A DNA stretch of 64,000 nt from Owenia fusiformis (lineage: Eukaryota; Annelida; Polychaeta; Sabellida; Oweniidae): NCBI GenBank assembly GCA_903813345.2, contig CAIIXF020000008.1, forward strand, positions 12,551,278 to 12,615,277. Direction: 5' to 3'. A program made the position numbers and the translations under genes. This document shows, one piece after another, positions 25,598 to 38,400 of the stretch (positions within the stretch are counted from its first letter, which is position 1; every line of letters starts with the position of its first letter). The notes under the pieces were generated by a model. That model did not search any database. It was not told where the DNA came from and saw nothing but the letters and a program-made list of their open reading frames with translations.

Positions 25598-26333
25598 TTA
25601 CGATTCGAACATGAAAACTCACCAAATTGTTTCGAATATTCATCATGATCCGCCATTTCTACGATCCACCGTTATGACGTCACACATTACACGTATTAAC
25701 TGGGTTATTGATCTCGAATATAACCCAGCTGAAGCATTGACTTTGTTTACAGTTTATAGAAGGCGTGAATACAGTCATGTTCGAATTTATAACATGAACT
25801 GGCATGATATCTATAATTGTATTTCTTGCTTTATTCAATTCATATAAATTGTAATTTATTTTTATATTGTACAACTTTTGATTTTAGCACTGATATGCCC
25901 TTTTATGGGTATCAAGTGCCAACCCTGTTAATGTAATACTAAATGAATATGATAGTAAAATAAATAAAAAAATAAAATAAAAAAAAGGTTCAATGACAGA
26001 CTTGAGATAAAAATCTGCAAAAATGTGTACAAGAACAGACTATCTTTGAAATAGCAAATAGTTCCTGGATATTACACAGTTTAACAGTGATATATTTTGC
26101 TGCATGATCATTTTTCTTTCTGTGTAATACCTGTCCAGATATCTCTAGATATTACTAGATGTTACAATAGCTCACCATTTGAGATAAAATAGAAATGTCC
26201 ACTGTATACATATAATAGAAAATATATATTTAAATAAAATATTCATATATACAAAAAAAGTATCACTAGATATTAAAATTGTCCATTAATAATATTATTA
26301 ATTTTCAGGGTTCCATGTTTCCCATATTTATCC

Positions 26334-26427
26334 TCATAGCAGCATGTTGTCAATGCTATTTACCAGTCTCTGCAAATAATCTGGTCCTTTCTTGATCTTG
26401 TTCAATGTAGAATCTATATCACACTGA
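26334..26427 (-). CDS. KNL1: KNL1 last coding exon
   Basis: 94 bp, acceptor TGTTTCCAG, encoding [20 protein letters not shown] and ending DNMLL-TGA. The final amphipathic helix fits the end of the family. I saw no clean AATAAA on this strand between the stop and the LINE tail at about 25986, so the poly(A) site is open. Confidence 0.87.
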
Positions 26428-29400
26428 CTGGAAACACAGAGATAATGATTATTATCATAACAGAAAGGAGGTACGACAAGAAACAATAACTTTTTACGAT
26501 TTTTAATACATTACCATTGCCTTCTACATTCTATACAAATGGCAAAGCTTTTAAAGGTAATAAGGAAATTGCTAATGGATTCAATTCATTTTTCTCTAAT
26601 GTTGGTAAAGATACTGCAGCAAGTATAGGGCCCTCAAACAGTACTCCCCGGGAGTTTTTAAGTAAAATGCCAGAAGTAGCTAGTTCTATCTTCCTTCAAC
26701 CTGTAAATAATGAAGAAATCTTAAAAATAATTTCTTCATTGACAGATTCTGCTGCCGGCTCAGATAATATCAAGCCAAAAGTAATTAAATTAAACAGTCA
26801 TCTGATAAACTCACCACTTGCTTATATTATCAATCTGTCATTTATGCAGGGTATATTTCCAGATGATTTAAAATTTGCAAAAGTCATTCCTATTCATAAA
26901 AAAGATCGCAATGACATATTTACACATTACCGACCTGTATCTCTTCTGTCTGTATTCTCTAAAATTTATGAAAAATGTATGTCTCACAGGTTGCTTGATT
27001 TCTTAGAGAAACAAAACATCTTATACGAACATCAGTATGGTTTTAAGAAAGATCACTCAACATTCATGGCTGTTTTAAAATTTGTTGAATCAGTACGCCT
27101 TGCCTTAGAAGATCACAAATATTCCATAGGATTAATGTGTGACCTGTCTAAAGCTTTTGATTCATTAAATCACAATATATTGATGCAAAAATTAAATTAT
27201 TATGGTATTCGGGGAACTGCCTCCGATTGGTTTCAAAGTTATCTTTCAAAAAGATCCCAGGTGGTACAATTTGAAGGGGAAACATCTGATATTGTTGAAT
27301 TATCATGTGGTGTTCCACAAGGAACAATTCTAGGGCCTCTTTTGTTTATTATTTATATAAATGACCTTTACAGATCTTCAGAGGCTGCAGAAATGTTTCT
27401 ATATGCAGACGATACAAATATACTATTTTCTGGTAACAATCTTGATGACCTCAATACCACAGTAAATGAGGAACTTTCTGTAATTAATGAATGGTTTAAG
27501 TGCAACAAACTCGCATTAAATCCAACAAAAACAAATTATATCTTATTCAGGTCTCCAAAAAAAGTAATTGAACATGAAAAAATAAAAATCTACATGAATA
27601 ACTCACTTTTAGATAGAACTATAGTTGGAAACTTTCTTGGCGTACTTATCGATGAAACATTATCGTGGAAACCTCATATTAAACACATTGAAACAAAAAT
27701 TTCAAAAACATTAGGTGTACTTCATAAGGTAAAATTCAATTTAGATGGTAAAGCTTTGAAAACAATATATTATTCACTTATTTATTCATACTTGAACTAT
27801 AACTGCATAATTTGGGGGACTGTCCCTCCATCTTATTTGACCAAGTTACACAGACTACAGAAACAATTTATTCGAATTTTTGATATAAACTGCCAACCTA
27901 GAGATCACACACTCCCACATTTCAAAAGAGCCAATATCCTGAATGTATTTCAAATAGTGTACATGAATATTGCAGTTTATGTTTTTAAATGCACTAAAGG
28001 TGTAAACAAACCCTGTAAGAGGCAATTCAAATATTATTTCACTCCTAGTAATGAAATTCATGATCATTCCACAAGACAAGAATATAAACTTCGACCAGCA
28101 AAGTATAGAACTGATATTGGAAAATTCTCGATATGTAAACAAGGCACTGATATATGGAATGATGTACCTGGAGATTTACTTCGAATCAATTCTGTATCAC
28201 ACTTTAAGACAAAACTGAAGCAATATTTAATAAATCATAAACCATTGGTCTAAATGGAAGAACAAGGAAATAACAATAACAAATCAGTAAATTCAATAGT
28301 GCATCTTTCCTTCAACATTATCATATCAAAGCAAAAGTTATGATTAAATGCATAACTAAACATTCAGTGTTGAAGATGACCACAAAATTAACATATATCA
28401 ATAAACATGACCTTAAACTGACCCATACTATTCAGTTTATCCTGAGACACATTTCTGGCACTCGATCAACTATTCTTTTTCTAAAGGCATCGTACATGTG
28501 GTTGTGGAGGGGAGGGAGACTGAGGTGGCGATGGGGTTCAGTGGTGTGTAGACATTTTGTAATTTTTTTTCATTATTTTACGTTGTAATATGGATAATAC
28601 TCCCATTAGGGGGTCTTCCATCTTATTTGATGTATATGATTTTATTATAAACTGAAATAAAACACAATAACAATAAATAGTTACATTAGTACATATTCAG
28701 TGAAATAAGACTTTATGGCTAAATTGTCGTAACCAGATAGTGTTAATGAATGATAGAGTTTTCCCCATGAAATATCTTCATCTCCCACGAGACCCTCGAT
28801 GAGAAATAGATATAATCATTAAACTTATATTATATACTTGTATATGTACCTTGTATTTCCTATGGAGTTGTTGAATGTCCAACTACACCCTTGAGTTACA
28901 TCAAATTTGATATAGAACTTACAATGTGAGGATACACTCGAGAAGTACACACACACGCTGAAATATAAACAAGTTGGTTTACTGAATTGTAGGTTTTACC
29001 AAAGTCCTACAGAAGTGGGGCAAAAAGGGCCACTTTTTGGGGAAAGTGACGCTGATGGAATCTGGCACCTAAATGAAATAAAATGAATGGCAAGCGAGGT
29101 CGGTGCCATGATGATACCATGTCAGAATAATATCAGGTGATATAAACTTTAAAACAATAAAATAAACTTGGTGGTCCGTCTTGCCCCAAGGCCCTTCTTA
29201 CCCAGCTGTCCTCTACATAAAGGTTGTGAATTGAAGAAAACTGTTTTTTGTATGGTGTCCAATATAGTGGCATTAGGATATCCTCTTTATCTTTAAATTA
29301 ATCAAATCCCTGTATTACACACTACAGTATGACCTTAAATTAATAAATCAACAAATCATACTTTAACTTACCTATAATCCTGAAGGTGTACACTATGTGA

Positions 29401-32400
29401 AATTTCTACTGCTCTCAGCTGGTCCCCCAACTGTCTATGTCTGCATACTATTCTAGACATATGTTGTAATAGCTATAAACCAAAACACAAGTTTAAGACT
29501 CCAGAGAGAATCCCATTGTTTAATGTACAGTGGCAATTTTGCCAAATATCGCCGTTCCCATGAATGGTAATTGCAATTTTTTTCAAAATAAACTGATGAT
29601 TATCTGCTAATCATGCAATATTGAGGACTACTCAAGGTGACACTACTCTTTGGTTGGGTGAAGTTTTAGTTAATTTTTATTTAGTTTTACTGCTGATTTT
29701 GACACATTTCGACAAAAGTCTCTCTGATGGGTTTTGTTTGTTGCATAAGACGAATATATATTGTATATATATTGTGTATGTAGATTGGAGCCCCAGAAAT
29801 CTCTCTTCAATGTGGTAAGAAACTTGACAATGTTAACATTGTATCTTCATTGACTCTCTACAAGGATCAATAAGAATGACCTAAAATCACGGATCTATTG
29901 CAATTAACTCAGGCTTATCATATCAAGATTTTGATTTTGAATTTTGAGAAACAATGCCACAAGAATTATAATTTATATTTCAGATTATACCTAACATAGT
30001 AAACTATATTTGAAAAATTATTTCTTTTAGAATATTTTGTACCCCATTATTGGGTACATTATATTGTATATTACCTGAGGTAGATTTCCTGTATGGTTGT
30101 ATAACTGAGATATGTCAATGGTGCTAAGGTCCCTCAGTACCAGTCTGTTCACTAGTTTAGCATAGTTGGCTGAACTAAATTCTAAATAAAGTAAACACAA
30201 GAATATAATTCATTAGATATGGTGAACATTTTGAAGACACAATGCTTTTAGGATCATTCGCACCTAGTGTTATTTAGTGTTATGCATAAAAAAGTAGTCA
30301 TTCTTCGCCACAAACATCCTCCGAACACAGGCCTCCAGAACTCGTACCTCCTTCTTCCAAAAAGGAGGAAGGAACGTAGTGGATGATGTCTGGAACCCTG
30401 CGTTCGGAGGATGCGCCACAAAGAACATGTTCTTTTTTCATTTTCATGTCAGATGCATTCGTAATAAAGTATATGTAGACTCAAAAAATGAGAAATATAG
30501 CCTTTTACATGTAGACAGATGCAAATCAAATTCATTAAGTCATCCAACTAAACACAAAATAAACATGTCCGAAATCATTGTCAATCAATTATCAAAGTGT
30601 CAAGTGTTAGCATGCATGTAATTTTAAAATTAGGGAATAAATGTTTTTTAAATAAAAAATAAATAATTGAGAAGATCCAATTCTTACCATTCAATTTGGA
30701 TGTGATCTTCAAATCTAGTATCTCCCTGGATTTATTCATTAAACATTTCCCCAGTGTCAACTCTACATGTATGGATCTGTGAAGAAGGCCTAGTTTCATG
30801 AAGTAGCTGGTTGATTCTAAAAGTTCCCATTCAACAATGCTGAAAAAGAAGAAAATATGAAATAAGACAATAACATGACTAAATGTAACAAGGTGGTCAC
30901 AAATGAAAAAGTGTAGCAATTGTTACAAACACTAAAAACTGACACCAGTTTAAAACTGCACAAGTTGTCAATGTCCAGACTGCATTCCTCAGCAGGTATG
31001 GACTGGATGACACGGATGATCTAGACCAGGGTTCTCACTAAGCTTTTAGACTCCGGAGATTCTTCGGAGTCTGATGTCTCTAGACCCTCTTGCTCCAGAG
31101 TCTAAAGTGTTTTTTCTGGAGTCTAATTTTACATTTTTGTCACTTTAATTTTTGGTTAAACTCTTGAGAAAATACATAAAACTGGATACAAACAAGGGAT
31201 AGGAGATTCAGAAACCTTTTAGAAATGTATATTGTGATTAAAACAGGTAGATAATATTAGTAGTATTTTGAAAAAGTTTTTAATAGGATATGTCTGATTT
31301 CACAAAGGGGAGGAGTCGTCGCAAGACCGTGAAAAATCCAGGGTCTAAAAATTTCCTGGTGAGAACCCTGTAGACTAATCTCTTAACTTTATCTTTGGCC
31401 TAGAAGTCATGTAGGCACATTTTAGATGACATATGCAGGTTTACCTACAGCACAAAAGTGGCCACTGGAGCATTTTGTTTGAAGTGCTGGTACATTGGGA
31501 CTATCAGGCCAGTGGTCATGAAATACACTAGTCTCATAGGAAATTGAACTAGACAACAGCAACGCCAAAAAATTGTAAAATAATGAGTAAAGGCCGCCAT
31601 TTTTCAAGATGGCTGCCATGTGCTTCTTTAATATATACATTTCTAGCTTTATCAATGTCCTATATAATCTTTTACATCTAAAACATATTGCTATTACAGT
31701 TTAACATATTGCACCTAAATTACTGTAAAATCGGCACTAAAATGGCCACCATTTTTAAATGAGTGGCCATTTTGAAAATCACCTTTCGAGCAGAACTTCT
31801 ACTCCCATAGGGTATATGTATACAAATATGAACAAGATCGGGCCAACGGTATTTGAGTCATTGCCCAGACGGACAAACGGCGTTTCCCATGTCCCTCCGA
31901 ACTTCGTTTGATGGGGTAATGATGTACAATGTGCCAAATATCAGGAAGTAATTACCTAAAATGACTAAAATATGAGGAAAATAATGGCAGGGTTTCCGAA
32001 GATTTTTACCACCCTCTACATGTATGTGGGCTGTTTATGTGCCAAGTTCAGAAGGTCGAGTCAAGTCAAGGTTTTTTAAATAGGATCTTATTACAACTAA
32101 GTGCTCTGTTGACATCTGGCCATATCAATATGACAGTTATTGTCTATTAAACTTCATAGTATAGCACTAATGTGATGTTTTCTGGGGTATTTTAATGACA
32201 AAGTAATGACTAAAATGTCTTGTTTGATTTCACGCAGGTGTTATAGCTGACATTTAATCAGAGTAATGCTTTATTAGTATATTACCAATTATACTATAAA
32301 AAAAGAATGACAAAAGTAATTTAAGTCGATGGAAAACTAAAAAGATGGCTGATTTGCCACAAACTAACATGAAATTTTCTGATTCTTTTCTTTTTAGAGA

Positions 32401-35400
32401 TTTGAGTAATATTGACAGAGTGTGAATCATTTAAAAAAATTTTGAAAAATACCAAAGAACAAAATGTAGAACCAGCTGACAAAACTAAGAGCAATGATTA
32501 AATTCAAGAAATGAATCCAGGTATGAATGGATAAATGAAAAGACCTGCAGTAGATATCATGTTACCATTGAACCTACAGGCAACAAGCGTTAGTTTTACT
32601 CGGAAAAGTTCCCAAGTATTATCTCTTCAGGATGGTCTGAAACTCTCAAAACAGGGGAGTTTCAGATTGATATAATTTCTCAGATTGATATTGATTGCTC
32701 TAATTATTTGATTAAATACATTAATGACTTAATTACTCCATTTCCAACAATGTTCTGTGTTCCTAGTTTAAGCTTGATATTATATTGTTTGAATGCTAAC
32801 TTTATACATGAGATAAACGTTGCATAAAAATAAAAATAACAACTGGCCTCACCTTTGATAAGTATCCACCATTTCTTTAAGGTGAGACACATGTGCACTG
32901 TCATGTTTAGCTTTGTTAAGCTTCTCCACTTTTATCCTAAGCCTTTCAGTCTCATCAGCCAGAATTTCCCTTCTCTTCTTAAGTGTGTCAATTTCGCTAC
33001 ATGAGAATACAATATTTTAGTTTTTTGGAGTTATTATTTCTTGAAAAAGTGACATCAGAGGTGGACATCCCCATTGGTCATTGTGTGTCATTCTTATACA
33101 TATAGCCCACATTGCCCCCCCCCCCCCCTTCCTGTATGTACAGGTTTCACAATCAATTTTGTGTATGGCCTCCGAGTCGCCTAACTTAATAATATCAACC
33201 TATCAAAGGCTTTAACTATCTCGGGACAAGCTAAACAAGCTCTTCACACCCCCTCAAGAATATTTTCATAAGTATGGTATGATGTTTCAATTACAAAGAC
33301 AAAATATAAGTATAAGAAATTGACACGACAAGATGTCACCACCTAGTTGCTCACAATATCATGAGTTCAAATTTTAAGTCAGCTTTGAACTTCTGAGATT
33401 TTGTAGCTGATCTTGAAAAATAAGTCAATTTGAAGCAAATTAAAAAACAAGGCATTAAGATGACAAAATGTCAGTCACCACCTAAGTCAGATTTGAATTT
33501 CTGAGAACTTGTAGATGATTTTGAAAAAAAAATTGGTCAATTTGAAGCAAGACGAAGAACGACCTTTTTGACCTTGAGAATGTCATTGAAGGTCAAATCT
33601 TTTTTGACCTTGAGATGTCATTGAATTTGACAAATCTATGGTCAGATTTGAACTGTTGAGAACTTGTAGATGATTTTGAAAAAAAATTGGTCAATTTGAA
33701 AAAATACCTTTTTTGACCTTGAGAGGATCATTGAAGGTCAAATCTTGAATCTAAAGTCAGATTTGAACTTCTGATAACTTGTAAATGATTTTGAAAAGAA
33801 ATTGGTCAATTTGAAGCAAGTTGAAAAAAGACTTTTTGACCTTTTTTGACCTTGAAAAGGTCATTGAAGGTCAAATCTTGAATATAAAGTCAGATTTGAA
33901 CCTCTGAAAATATGTAGATGATTTTGAAAAAAATTGAAGTCAGTCTAACAGTATTTGTTAAGTTATTGGAAGTTGTAAGAATTTGTTACAGATGCCGATC
34001 GCCAATCACCAACCGCCGTCAAAAAAATGGAGACCATAACAATATGTCACCACTTTTTGGTGGTGACTAAAACCCTTTTTGACCATTTTTGGAAAAATTG
34101 AAGTCAGTCTAATCAGTGTTTGTTAAGTTATTGGAATTTGTAAGAATTTGTTACACACACTGACCTCAGGATGCAAACTGCCATCACAAAAAAGTTGGAG
34201 ACCATAACAATATGTCACCACTACATTGGTGTTGACATAATAAAAAGTGTTCTTCTTCAAAAATATTCAGTATGCACATATGTGTGCAGTAAAACCTGAA
34301 TATCCAAACACCTAGCTAATCTGAACACCTCCAATCTGAACACTATTTTCCAGCGCCATTTTTTCCTCCCACTAACTCTCATGTAAAAAAAACTTGAAAT
34401 CTGAACACCTTCAAAATTCGATGAACCAGTGATTGGATTTTCAGGTGGGTGCAAGCCTATTTTCAAAATCTCAGGTGGGTGCTGCCCCCTCTTGTTTTAA
34501 TGCTGTTTTAATCACTATGAACACTCATATTTGAAAGATAAACCTGTCTAATCAGAACACTTTTAACAAAATATCACATATTTGTTACAAAATTGCTCAA
34601 ATATTTTCAAGTTAAAACTGATTGGTTATTATATCAAAACTTTTGAAAACACAACATTGACATTATCAATCATAATGGGTCTTTCTAGCATGGCCAAATT
34701 CATTTGAATCAGATTTTGGAATGCCATAAAGCTATGTGGTCAATAGAAATCTTAATATTCATTGAGAAAGCAATTGTATTTCTTCATAATCCAAAATCTT
34801 CCAGATGCAAAAACCTCGAAATCCGAACAACCCCTAATCAGAATGCTTTTTAGCCCCCAATGGCATTAAGATTAGACAGGTTTTACTGAACATACCTTTT
34901 TTGTTTTGCATGTTGCTCATCAGTGGCTGTCAGCTCTGAAAATAAATTTCATTTGATTATTCACATGTTTCTAGTTATGCCAGGGAGTTGATACCATAAC
35001 CATACCATAACCATAACCCATATGTCAATTAAAAGTCGGGTAAATATGTCATAAAACCATAATGTACTGTACAAAGTCAATGTTATTTTTATGTTCATCA
35101 AACCTGTTAGTGGAGAGGTTAAGCTAACGATGTTTTTCACAACGTAACCGTAAACGCAAAGTACAAAAATTAACAAAGGAATGTATCGAGCGCTCATAGT
35201 TTTATGCGCGCTTAGTCTACTTTAGATACTCTTTCAGCTTCAGAGTTTCGGGTTTAGAACGGGAGATTTGAATATTTGACGTTGGGTCAACGGGAACCAT
35301 TTTACTCGTGTCTATTGAAGACTATGCTGTCAATTTTGATTTCGATGCACAGTTGAATTCTTGCTGAACACGATGATGTATGTCATGCATGATTTAGCGC

Positions 35401-38400
35401 CAAAAATCTTACGAAACGAGCTCGTTTAAAATATGTATTAGAAAACCAGCTATAAAACCGCATCAATGACATACTATAGAATCATTACACGCTATGGTGT
35501 AGTCTAAACAAACACTGGATTTGAACGGCTATTTATATGAGAAGGCTACATGAATTTGTATATGGTCGAGTGATACGTACAGGTTCAGTTTCGATTATAT
35601 ATGCAAAGCTTAACCTCTCCATTAATAAGGAATGAACCACAGGAACCTAAACTATGGAAAGATAGATGGCAATTCTGTTCATACATCAAAATACCTCCCT
35701 ATGAAGAGATATTATAGAAGTATTGATAAGTTCATTTTAAGCAGCAATCTTGTAAAACTTATTTAATTCATAAAACTTACTTCGTTTAAGTTGTTTTATT
35801 TCCCTGTTATTGTTAAGGAGTAATTCTCTCTCTTGAGTATTTGGAAGGGGGTTAGACTCCAGTTCTTGCAGCTTCTTATCTAACTCAGCATTGACTGGAA
35901 ATACAAAGAAATGCAAAATGTGTTAAAATAAGGTAGTTGTATACCCAAGGGCCAAAATATGACTTTACAATGGAAAGCTTGAAAGCTGGCTTTTATTATT
36001 GCTACAACTTTATAATTTTTGTATGTTTTTATCTAATATACTGTTAATTATGTAACTAAGTATAAAAACACATTAAAAATACTATATCTAGTAGAGGGTA
36101 TAATTAATTAAAATCTGTCAAAATTATATATATAAATATAAAGTAAAAAAAATTCAAAATTGTGATATCATGAGATTTACATGTCTTGAAAAAAAGCTGA
36201 GCACTTATCAAATTATTGCTCTCCTGTGCTATAGCATGGAGCCATACATTGTCATGTAAACAACTTAGCTAATTGATTCTTCCTAAGGGATGTTGTCCAA
36301 ATATAAAGTTGTGAAAAAAGTGAGTTAATTGTGTTATGGTTTGACCCCCTCCCCTAATCTAAGAAAATTTACGTAGATTGTCTTCCACTTGAATATTAAA
36401 ATATGATAAAAATCCACACTATTGGCTATGGAAACCATCATTTAGCCCCTCCCCTAATGAAATAAACTTGGTTATTCCACAAATATTGACACTATCTCTT
36501 ACTTAAGGATTTAAGTTTGTAAGGTACAACACAAGGAATGTGAATTTAAATTTATACCATATTGTTGCAACCCCCTTTGTGGTGGTTACAATCTACTGAA
36601 CTGACTCAAAATTCAGAATTCAGCATAAGTGTATGTACTAACCCATCTACATAATGCACGAAGGCAAAGCCTGAGTGCATTATCAGAATGGGTTAGTACA
36701 GACACATAATGCATCACAGGGAAAGTTAATAGGTGAATTGGTGTATATCTTGTTTTCATAGTTCAAGTCGTAGCATAAGGCAGTACAGTACAGGGTTAAT
36801 AATTAATTAGAACTATGTATGTCTTTATTGAATAAATGTTATGGTTTATATATGTCTTGTCCCTTGAGTCATAACCATTATAAGGCTAAGGTCGATAGAA
36901 ATAATTTTTAATAAAGATGGCATGGTAATCGATCTGTGTTTATTGAAAAAGATAATACTGGATTCTTTTGGTGCTGCCATCTTTATACTGGCCCAGAACC
37001 TACGGTCATAACAATTAGATATATATAATATGGATACTACATTGGGAATTTGTATAGGTTTGAATTATGTGACGCTTAATTTGGCATACAACACTCAGTG
37101 GTATTGTAACTGTACTATTCAAGTTCAGCAGAGTTCACTTCTATATATTCACCAGCTATAGTGCAAGCACAGTATAATCAATTGTATATACATGTATATA
37201 CCAAATAGCTGAATAATCATTGCCTCTTTCAACTGAAACATAGTGAAAACCTTAGTGTTGAGCTAGAATCAAAGTACACAAGACTGCATTACATAAATCA
37301 AGCCTTGTACATTTATCATGGATTACTTTCCAGACAATATCATAGTAGTTAAGACAGTGAATGATACTTCCAAGGAGAAAGTTTATATAACAGGACACCC
37401 TGCAACAGTGCATAAAATAATTGCCGAGTTCCCTAAAGGGGATTGCTCCTCTTGTAAGAAACATGGAGACCGTGAGCCTGATGAGGAAGCTGTATTCCGT
37501 GGTGTTCGAGTTCAAGTATATCTTTGCCAAAAAGGGAAAAACTGTGCAAGAGATGTTAAAATGCTACGGGAGTATGGCCTGCCCTCTATTTTACATCAGT
37601 TTGGTTATCGTCTTGGGGGAATGAATACTGGACCTCCACCTTACCAATATGAAATCACTGAGAAGTGGCAGAGAATGTAAAGGTTTGTATGTACTTGCTT
37701 GTTTAACTCTGTCCCTTTCTTCTCCCCTTCAAAACTGAATCAACTGGTTTAGCTGGAAAGTAACATTTTGGTAAAAAAATTGCTATACTATTTTTTTCAT
37801 GGCCTGAGTTCGTCGCTAACATGCTAAATATAAGAGTTAGCTGACTTTTGGGAGTCTGACTTACCTTCTAAAGGTTAGAACCCAAATCTTAATGAAACCA
37901 TATCACCTTTGTTCCGTCAACCATGGAGCATTTGCCACAACATCCAAGAGGTAAATCATGGACCGTGAAAATGAATGATTTCCTTGTAAGTTCCGGAAGT
38001 TTCAATATGAAAAATTACCGAACATATGTGAAAACCGAATATTTGTTCATTGTTTTCACGATTTACAGGTTCGTTTGTTCTTCAATGTTTTGGTCTAAAT
38101 TATAAAGCATCACCAACAGGTCTTACTCTATTAATCGACTAATACAGCAGACGGCTCATATTTCTACGTAGCATTTCGTTCAGACCAATAGTGGGAGTGT
38201 AGATCACGCAGTTACGTTCGTTGCGTACTTCACTTGACATTGGTAATTTTAAATATTGGCTACTTCACTTAGCTTGGCGGATGTAGAACATTGCTTAATA
38301 TTCTTTTAATTTTAACACCAGACATGCTTGGTTGACACGTCAACAAAGTAAAGTTCAAGGGTCCATGCGTTATTTCGTGATAACTACAACGCCTTCCTGA

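Larger units (their letters stand above)
23750..25986 (+). mobile_element. 5'-truncated non-LTR retrotransposon (LINE A), Jockey/CR1-like, dead
   Basis: The reverse transcriptase runs 23761-25325, broken by a one-base frameshift at about 24192: the first part ends just before the LDLSKAFD block, which is in the next frame. Seen: [33 protein letters not shown] and the catalytic FADDTN. No AP endonuclease or ORF1. The 3' end is an A-rich tail at 25958-25986 after a 3'UTR that holds an inserted palindrome. It lies between KNL1 and the GPCR region, on the opposite strand to both. Confidence 0.88.

Noticed and set aside
37923-38105. 60-codon ORF in the foldback centre as a transposase
   Set aside because: No catalytic motif or HTH; the element looks non-autonomous.
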